A stretch of DNA of 10,063 bases from Anaerofilum sp. (GTDB lineage: Bacteria > Bacillota > Clostridia > Oscillospirales > Ruminococcaceae), in contig JAHHUF010000059.1 in the NCBI GenBank assembly GCA_020024115.1, positions 1 to 10,063 of the forward strand, in the 5' to 3' direction. The position numbers and the translations under genes are program-made. Shown here in pieces: positions 6,512 to 10,063 of the stretch. The notes under the pieces are model-generated. The model saw only the letters and a list, made by a program, of their open reading frames with translations, ran no database searches and had not been told where the DNA came from. Position 1 is the first letter of the stretch. The number at the start of each line of letters is the position of its first letter.

Positions 6512-7333
6512 ATGAAAGGAAAAAAACATCTCCCCAAAAAAATACTGCTTTTTTGTTTGGGCTGGGTAATGGTTGGGCAAACTGCTTTTTGGATACAAGA
6601 CCAACTCGCTGTACAGACAATTGCAGAAAACTACCCTTTGCAGCAAAAACCACCGTATACTGTTGCTTTGGATGCAGGACATGGCGGCTTTGACACCGGG
6701 GCAAGCTATGGCAGGTTGCAGGAAGTGCTGATTTGTGAAAACACAGTGGATGAATTGTTCTCTTTGTTGGAACAAAACCCCAACTTCAAACCCATCCGAA
6801 CACGGGAAAACGGGCAGGGCTGCCCCATCTCAAAGCGAGCCGAAAAAACCATTGCAGAACAAGCCAGCCTGTTATTGAGTGTGCACATGAATTTAGATGC
6901 GTCCAACACACAATCTCATGGGTTTGAATGTTTTCCGCTTCCTCCGGGCAGAAAATGGAGTCAGCAGTCTTTGCAATTTGCTCAGTATATTGCAGATGAA
7001 ATGGGAAAAGAGGGACATCGGCTTCGGGGCAGCAACGGGGTGCGGTTTGCTTATTACAGCGGAAAACGAAAACTGATTGTGGACGCAGAAGACACCAAAG
7101 AACGCACACTGAAAAGTTTCGGCATTTTGGAGCAGGTGTCCTGTCCTGCTGTTTTGGCAGAACAATGCTTTTTGAGCAATGTCAACGACCGAAAGGCTTG
7201 GGCAGATGAGCAAGGCTGCAAAAGAGCAGCTCTGGTGTATTATCGGGCAATCTGCCGCTATTTTGGTGTGGATGAAGCACCTCCGCCAGTGGATACTGCT
7301 CCACCCCTTGCAGAACCTTTTTCCAAGCGATGA
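6512..7333 (+). CDS. N-acetylmuramoyl-L-alanine amidase (Amidase_3), CwlD-like
   Basis: This 273-residue Zn amidase cleaves the bond between muramic acid and L-alanine in peptidoglycan. A basic N-terminus and one hydrophobic segment (about 10-28) form an uncleaved anchor or signal. The Amidase_3 domain starts at VALDAGHGG (His57), continues with the second Zn ligand Glu71 (LQEVLICEN), SVHMN (His125) and AEQCFLSN with catalytic Glu217, so all expected active-site residues are present. The order, the size and the RYF end resemble CwlD, which removes the peptide before PdaA acts. The sequence is divergent, with a longer segment at about 135-205 and a Pro-rich tail. The ATG at 6512 follows GGGGGA and lies 13 bases after pdaA; TTG/ATG codons at 6470-6478 overlap pdaA and fit less well. 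CwlD identity is inferred partly from context. Confidence 0.85.
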   Translation: MKGKKHLPKKILLFCLGWVMVGQTAFWIQDQLAVQTIAENYPLQQKPPYTVALDAGHGGFDTGASYGRLQEVLICENTVDELFSLLEQNPNFKPIRTRENGQGCPISKRAEKTIAEQASLLLSVHMNLDASNTQSHGFECFPLPPGRKWSQQSLQFAQYIADEMGKEGHRLRGSNGVRFAYYSGKRKLIVDAEDTKERTLKSFGILEQVSCPAVLAEQCFLSNVNDRKAWADEQGCKRAALVYYRAICRYFGVDEAPPPVDTAPPLAEPFSKR

Positions 7334-7419
7334 TTTTCCTGTGTTAAATCAAGTGTTTTTCTGTTTATACAGGTTCAAAGTTGATTTTAAAAAATCCTGT
7401 TTTACCCAAAATGCAAAAG
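7334..7419. other. AT-rich spacer after the cortex pair, no strong terminator
   Basis: This gap after the amidase stop holds only weak structure: ACAGG (7369-7373) could pair with CCTGT (7396-7400), which is followed by TTT, and AAATCAA (7346-7352) with TTGATTT (7381-7387). Neither is a convincing terminator, so read-through from the sporulation operon into perR is possible. Confidence 0.4.
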
Positions 7420-7465
7420 TAATAGTATTAACTTGACGAAACCTTGTTGATAGTTTATACTATTA
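7420..7465. promoter_or_regulatory. Candidate PerR/Fur-family operator region over the perR promoter
   Basis: TAATAGTAT at 7420-7428 is repeated as its exact reverse complement ATACTATTA at 7457-7465, 37 bases apart and flanking the -35/-10 region. The right copy is also half of a near-perfect palindrome, ATAGT-TTAT-ACTAT (7450-7463), overlapping the -10 box. This AT-rich dyad resembles Fur/PerR-type boxes without exactly matching the Bacillus Per box. Its position suits negative autoregulation; the binding protein is inferred. Confidence 0.55.
7433..7461 (+). promoter_or_regulatory. Sigma-A promoter of the perR-rubrerythrin operon
   Basis: TTGACG (7433-7438) and TATACT (7456-7461) are 17 bases apart. 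The start near 7468 gives a leader of roughly 54 bases. The -10 box lies inside the candidate operator palindrome. Confidence 0.8.
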
Positions 7466-7521
7466 GAAAAAAAAGCATCCAATATTTTGCATTAAAAAAG
7501 AGAAAGACAGGTGGACTTGCG

Positions 7522-7932
7522 ATGGAAACACGCAACACAATCCAAAAACAAACAATTTTACTTGCAGTCAAAGAGCTTGCAAACCACCCCACTGCGGAGC
7601 AGGTATATGAAAAAGTATTGGCAAAGCTGCCCAATATCAGCCGCGCCACCGTTTATCGAAATCTTTCTGTCATGGCAGACCGTGGAATGCTCAAGCGAAT
7701 TGGTGTTCCCGGCGGTGCTGACCACTATGACCACACTTTAGAAACACACTACCATGTGTTGTGTACACAATGTGGAGCTTTGGAAGACATCTGGCTGGAA
7801 GAACCTGTGGTAAATCTGATGACCAATGCACAAGAAAAAAGCAACTTTACCATCCAAAATTATCAGCTGGTATTTAATGGACTTTGCCCCTGTTGTGAAG
7901 CAAAATACAAAACTCAGAATCCGCTCCAATAA
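7522..7932 (+). CDS. perR: Fur-family peroxide-responsive repressor, PerR-like
   Basis: This 136-residue cytoplasmic winged-helix metalloregulator has its recognition region at SRATVYRNLSVM (40-51). All five ligands of the PerR regulatory metal site have counterparts: His22 (NHPTAEQVY), Asp70, His76 and His78 (DHTLETHYH), and Asp89. An Asp at the last position is typical of PerR rather than Fur. The structural Zn site is present as CTQC (81-84) and CPCC (Cys122, Cys125). PerR with Fe2+ loses DNA binding when peroxide oxidises its histidines. The ATG at 7522 has AGGTGG 7 bases upstream; the frame is open further 5', but that stretch covers the promoter. It is 27 bases from rubrerythrin, a known clostridial PerR target. 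Another Fur subtype is possible but less likely. Confidence 0.88.
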   Translation: METRNTIQKQTILLAVKELANHPTAEQVYEKVLAKLPNISRATVYRNLSVMADRGMLKRIGVPGGADHYDHTLETHYHVLCTQCGALEDIWLEEPVVNLMTNAQEKSNFTIQNYQLVFNGLCPCCEAKYKTQNPLQ

Positions 7933-7938
7933 GCGGAT
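7919..7938 (+). other. Short hairpin at the perR stop codon
   Basis: ATCCGCT (7919-7925) and AGCGGAT (7932-7938) form a perfect 7-bp stem around the perR stop codon, with a 6-nt loop and no T-tract. It is not a terminator. It could be an intercistronic processing or stability element that raises rubrerythrin relative to PerR. Confidence 0.45.
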
Positions 7939-7959
7939 ACAGAAAGGATAGGTATTATT

Positions 7960-8499
7960 ATGGAATTAAAAGGCAGTAAAACCGAAAAAAATCTGATGGC
8001 AGCATTTGCCGGTGAAAGTCAAGCACGCAATAAATACACTTTCTATGCTTCTGCTGCAAAAAAAGAAGGCTACAATCAAATCGCTTCTATTTTTGAAGAA
8101 ACCGCACACAACGAAAAAGAGCACGCAAAAATTTGGTTCAAACTGCTGCATGAAGGAAAAATCGGAAACACTTTGGAAAATCTGAAAGATGCAGCTGCTG
8201 GGGAAAACTATGAATGGACTGATATGTATGCAGATTTTGCCAAAACTGCACACGAAGAAGGCTTCACCCACATTGCGATTTTGTTTGAAAAAGTAGGCGC
8301 AATTGAAAAAGAACACGAGGAGCGTTATCGTGCATTGGCAGAATCCATCAAAAACAGCACTGTTTTTGCAAGAGAAACTGAGCAGGTTTGGATTTGCACC
8401 AACTGCGGCCACATTCATATCGGCACCCATGCTCCACAGGTTTGCCCTGTATGCGCACATCCTCAAGGCTACTTTGTTTTGCGTCAAAAAAATTATTGA
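7960..8499 (+). CDS. rbr: Rubrerythrin
   Basis: This 179-residue cytoplasmic non-haem iron protein reduces hydrogen peroxide in anaerobes, taking electrons from NAD(P)H via rubredoxin-type carriers. The N-terminal ferritin-like four-helix domain (about 1-135) shows the diiron ligands Glu19 (AGES), Glu52-x-x-His55, Glu99/Glu100 and Glu116-x-x-His119. The C-terminal rubredoxin-like domain has CTNC (146-149) and CPVC (162-165) for one Fe(Cys)4 centre. The order is that of classical rubrerythrin, not reverse rubrerythrin. The ATG at 7960 follows AGAAAGGA with a rather long spacing of about 11 bases. It is the second gene after perR with no separate promoter seen, so PerR derepression should induce both. 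It ends before a strong terminator. Confidence 0.96.
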   Translation: MELKGSKTEKNLMAAFAGESQARNKYTFYASAAKKEGYNQIASIFEETAHNEKEHAKIWFKLLHEGKIGNTLENLKDAAAGENYEWTDMYADFAKTAHEEGFTHIAILFEKVGAIEKEHEERYRALAESIKNSTVFARETEQVWICTNCGHIHIGTHAPQVCPVCAHPQGYFVLRQKNY

Positions 8500-8547
8500 T
8501 ATAAAAAATGTGATGTTCCCTTTATTGTATACAAACGGTAAAAAGCC

Positions 8548-8579
8548 GAGCAGACTGATTGCCAGTCTGCTCATTTTTG
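8548..8579 (+). terminator. Intrinsic terminator of the perR-rubrerythrin operon
   Basis: GAGCAGACTG (8548-8557) and CAGTCTGCTC (8563-8572) form a perfect 10-bp stem with a 5-nt loop, followed by ATTTTTG. It lies about 50 bases after the rubrerythrin stop. Confidence 0.93.
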
Positions 8580-8608
8580 TTGCAACTATTGGCTATTTGC
8601 TGTATACT
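8580..8608 (+). promoter_or_regulatory. Sigma-A promoter of the putative metal exporter gene
   Basis: TTGCAA (8580-8585) and TATACT (8603-8608) are 17 bases apart and directly follow the preceding terminator. The leader is only about 45 bases, too short for a yybP-ykoY riboswitch. A small inverted repeat CAAAG-TTAGT-CTTTG (8612-8626) lies at the predicted start and could be a repressor site, but this is weak. Confidence 0.72.
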
Positions 8609-8659
8609 AAACAAAGTTAGTCTTTGATAACAGCTATTTAAAAACGGGAGGACAAAGGA

Positions 8660-9592
8660 TTGAATCTTTTGATTTTAAAACATAGCCATGATGCTTTGGC
8701 ACCACACATTGGTCCGGACGAAACTCTTTTCGAGCATCTGCCCCATATTTTGGAGCACGCGTTCCAAGACACCATTACCATGCTGCCATTTTTGTTTTTG
8801 GCATATCTGCTGATTGAATGGATTGAGCATTATCACAGCAAAACCATCGAAAAAGGGCTTTCCGGTGGTGGCAAATGGGGGTTTGTTCCCGCAGCAATTT
8901 TGGGATGTGTTCCACAGTGTGGTTTTTCCGCAATGGCAGCCAACTTGTACGCCAGCAAGGTCATCACGCTGGGAACTTTACTTTCTGTTTTTTTGGTCAC
9001 CAGCGACGAGGCTGTTCCGCTTTTATTGGCTGTCCCCGAAAAATGGCCTCAATTGGCACTGCTGCTGGGCTGTAAAATTTTAATTGGTTTGATTGCAGGA
9101 TTTGTGCTGGATTTTGTGCTGAGAAATTGTTTAAGCAAAAGTTTGGCTGGCGGATATACAGGCAACTTGGATGACTGCGATTGCCACGAACATGTAGAGA
9201 AAGATTCTGTTTTAGTTGCAGCACTCAAACACACATTACACATTATCATCTTTGTTTTCGCATTCAATCTATTGTTTGGCTTTTTTGTAGAGGGTGTCGG
9301 CGAAGACGCATTGGCTCATTTTCTGATGACAGAAGGCTGGTGGCAACCCTTTGCTGCTGGACTGGTTGGTTTGATTCCAAACTGCGCCTCCAGCATTTTG
9401 CTGACACAGCTTTATATTGCAGGAAATCTGGGCTTTGGTGCTGTGATTGCAGGCCTTTGCACCAACGCAGGCGTTGGGCTTGCAGTGCTGTTCCGTGTAA
9501 ACAAAAGTTGGAAACAAAACCTTTTCATCACCAGTCTTTTGTACGGCATTGGTGTTTTAGCAGGTATGCTGTTCCACTTGGCAGGTATCTAA
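8660..9592 (+). CDS. Polytopic membrane protein, putative manganese/heavy-metal exporter (ArsP_2/DUF2899-like)
   Basis: The 310 residues form a polytopic inner-membrane protein with hydrophobic segments at about 38-53, 75-95, 102-124, 130-155, 190-210, 228-250, 256-278 and 288-308. It resembles the family described as a putative 10-TM heavy-metal exporter, whose members have been annotated as arsenic efflux or putative manganese transporters. Two halves share a motif with the same internal spacing: GCVPQC...LY (82-97) and GLIPNC...LY (237-252), suggesting a duplicated transport core. The central loop DDCDCHEH (171-178) could bind metal. The start is TTG at 8660, with GGGAGGA 7 bases upstream and an in-frame stop at 8639. 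Substrate is not established; manganese is favoured by the neighbouring Mn riboswitch and PerR. Confidence 0.75.
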   Translation: MNLLILKHSHDALAPHIGPDETLFEHLPHILEHAFQDTITMLPFLFLAYLLIEWIEHYHSKTIEKGLSGGGKWGFVPAAILGCVPQCGFSAMAANLYASKVITLGTLLSVFLVTSDEAVPLLLAVPEKWPQLALLLGCKILIGLIAGFVLDFVLRNCLSKSLAGGYTGNLDDCDCHEHVEKDSVLVAALKHTLHIIIFVFAFNLLFGFFVEGVGEDALAHFLMTEGWWQPFAAGLVGLIPNCASSILLTQLYIAGNLGFGAVIAGLCTNAGVGLAVLFRVNKSWKQNLFITSLLYGIGVLAGMLFHLAGI

Positions 9593-9631
9593 ACCTTTTT
9601 GACAAGAAACCGAAAAATATGCAAAAAATGA

Positions 9632-9660
9632 TTGACAACAGCAAAAAACTGATGTATAAT
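9632..9660 (+). promoter_or_regulatory. Consensus sigma-A promoter of the tRNA operon
   Basis: Perfect TTGACA (9632-9637) and TATAAT (9655-9660) with a 17-base spacer. The start near 9667 leaves only a few bases before tRNA-Glu, typical of stable-RNA transcription. Confidence 0.93.
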
Positions 9661-9674
9661 ATTTTTTGCAATGT

Positions 9675-9749
9675 GGCCCGTTGGTCAAGCGGTTAAGACG
9701 ACGGCCTCTCACGCCGTAAACAGGAGTTCGATTCTCCTACGGGTCACCA
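9675..9749 (+). tRNA. tRNA-Glu (anticodon CUC)
   Basis: A 75-nt cloverleaf. The acceptor stem GGCCCGT pairs with ACGGGTC (9739-9745, one G-U), followed by discriminator A and encoded CCA. The anticodon stem ACGGC/GCCGT encloses the loop CTCTCAC, with anticodon CTC at 9708-9710 reading GAG. The T arm AGGAG-TTCGATT-CTCCT pairs fully. It is the first gene of a two-tRNA operon, 4 bases from tRNA-Lys. Confidence 0.96.
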
Positions 9750-9753
9750 TTAT

Positions 9754-9829
<76 letters not shown>

Positions 9830-9831
9830 GC

Positions 9832-9865
9832 TACCCCATCTTCATTGAAGATGGGGTATTTTTTT
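9832..9865 (+). terminator. Intrinsic terminator of the tRNA operon
   Basis: TACCCCATCTTC (9832-9843) and GAAGATGGGGTA (9847-9858) form a perfect 12-bp stem with a 3-nt loop, then seven T. It starts two bases after the tRNA-Lys CCA. Confidence 0.95.
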
Positions 9866-9876
9866 ATGATTTAATG

Positions 9877-9925
9877 AAAAAGACAGCAGATGTCGCAGAA
9901 TTTTCGCTCATCTACTGTCTTTTTT
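9877..9925. repeat. Imperfect 16-bp palindrome with T/A flanks, possible bidirectional terminator or element end
   Basis: AAAAAGACAGCAGATG (9877-9892) is mirrored by CATCTACTGTCTTTTT (9909-9924) with a single C-A mismatch and a 16-nt loop. The flanks give a T-run on both strands, so it could terminate transcription in either direction. It lies between the tRNA terminator and the transposase gene and could also be a remnant or boundary structure of the insertion. Confidence 0.6.
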
Positions 9926-9963
9926 GAAAACAAACCTAAATAGTGTATACATGAGTAATGTGA

Positions 9964-9969
9964 TATAAT
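9964..9969 (+). promoter_or_regulatory. Candidate -10 box of the transposase promoter
   Basis: TATAAT at 9964-9969 lies 30 bases before the transposase start, but the -35 position (9941-9946, TAGTGT) matches poorly. A weak internal promoter of this kind is common in insertion sequences. Confidence 0.4.
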
Positions 9970-9999
9970 AGGAACATCAGGACAGAAAGAGGTGATCCT

Positions 10000-10063
10000 A
10001 TGAGCAACGAACAGCAACGGCATGATATAAGTGATAAGGTATGGAATCTGCTGGAGGCGCATC
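10000..10063 (+). CDS. N-terminus of a probable IS5-family transposase (3' truncated by the window)
   Basis: Only 21 codons are visible: an ATG at 10000 followed by MSNEQQRHDISDKVWNLLEA, then His. The DISDKVWNLLEAH string resembles the conserved start of IS5/IS427-group transposases (DUF4096-type N-terminal domain), where D-[IL]-[ST]-D-x-x-W-x-x-[IL]-x-P/A-x-[LI] is typical. The catalytic DDE region is outside the window. The ribosome binding site is unusually strong: GAGGTGATCC (9989-9998) matches the complement of the 16S rRNA 3' end over 10 bases. The family call rests on recall of a short segment. Confidence 0.68.
   Translation, partial: MSNEQQRHDISDKVWNLLEAH

Larger units (their letters stand above)
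9926..10063 (+). mobile_element. Probable left part of an IS5-family insertion sequence (window-truncated)
   Basis: Inferred from the transposase start at 10000. The left boundary is not determined: no terminal inverted repeat or target duplication can be confirmed because the right end lies outside the window. The 9877-9925 palindrome might belong to the element or to the host. Confidence 0.4.

Noticed and set aside
7444..7521. N-terminal extension of PerR (26 residues)
   Set aside because: It covers the -10 box and the operator palindrome; the ATG at 7522 gives the normal PerR length and has AGGTGG upstream.
7966..8574. 202-codon minus-strand frame opposite rubrerythrin
   Set aside because: It is a shadow of the rubrerythrin coding strand, rich in Phe/Cys, without a start signal, and crosses the terminator.
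9583..9600. Possible terminator after the putative metal exporter (AGGT/ACCT followed by T)
   Set aside because: The stem is only 4 bp and includes the end of the coding region; too weak to call.
9871..10062. 63-codon minus-strand frame opposite the transposase start
   Set aside because: No ribosome binding site or domain, and it overlaps the palindrome and the transposase leader; most likely chance.

Overview
The window looks like chromosome from an anaerobic, endospore-forming member of the Clostridia (Firmicutes), perhaps near the Oscillospiraceae/Ruminococcaceae. The evidence is moderate-to-low GC, strong AGGAGG-type ribosome binding sites, near-consensus sigma-A promoters with 17-bp spacers, a spore-cortex gene pair, PerR with rubrerythrin instead of catalase, and tRNA genes with encoded CCA. 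The genus is inference.

Layout. (1) 1-440: the 3' end of an unrecognised plus-strand gene, converging on the next operon across a bidirectional hairpin. (2) 440-2551, minus strand: an operon of a left-handed beta-helix acyltransferase-like protein followed by glmM (phosphoglucosamine mutase), from a near-consensus promoter. Both belong to amino-sugar/peptidoglycan precursor supply. (3) 2552-5616, plus strand: a sigma-A promoter, a yybP-ykoY-like Mn2+ riboswitch whose 3' strand can refold into a 21-bp terminator, then an 879-residue P2-type cation ATPase with its own terminator. (4) 5636-7333: a sigma-E-like sporulation promoter driving a PdaA-type de-N-acetylase and a CwlD-like amidase, the two activities that make muramic-delta-lactam in spore cortex. 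(5) 7420-8579: a self-operator-like palindrome, perR and rubrerythrin, ended by a terminator. (6) 8580-9592: a separate promoter and a TTG-started polytopic membrane protein of the putative heavy-metal/manganese exporter type. (7) 9632-9865: a consensus promoter, tRNA-Glu(CUC), tRNA-Lys(CUU) and a terminator. (8) 9877-10063: an imperfect palindrome, then the first 21 codons of a probable IS5-family transposase cut by the window end.

Two themes link the genes. One is envelope metabolism: glmM, the beta-helix acyltransferase, the deacetylase and the amidase. The other is metal and peroxide homeostasis: a Mn-riboswitch-controlled P-type ATPase, PerR, rubrerythrin and a putative metal exporter within about 7 kb.

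Most of the window is recognisable housekeeping or sporulation biology. I found no wholly new system. The parts most worth checking are the riboswitch/terminator switch, the mother-cell promoter on the cortex pair, the perR operator and the poorly characterised exporter.
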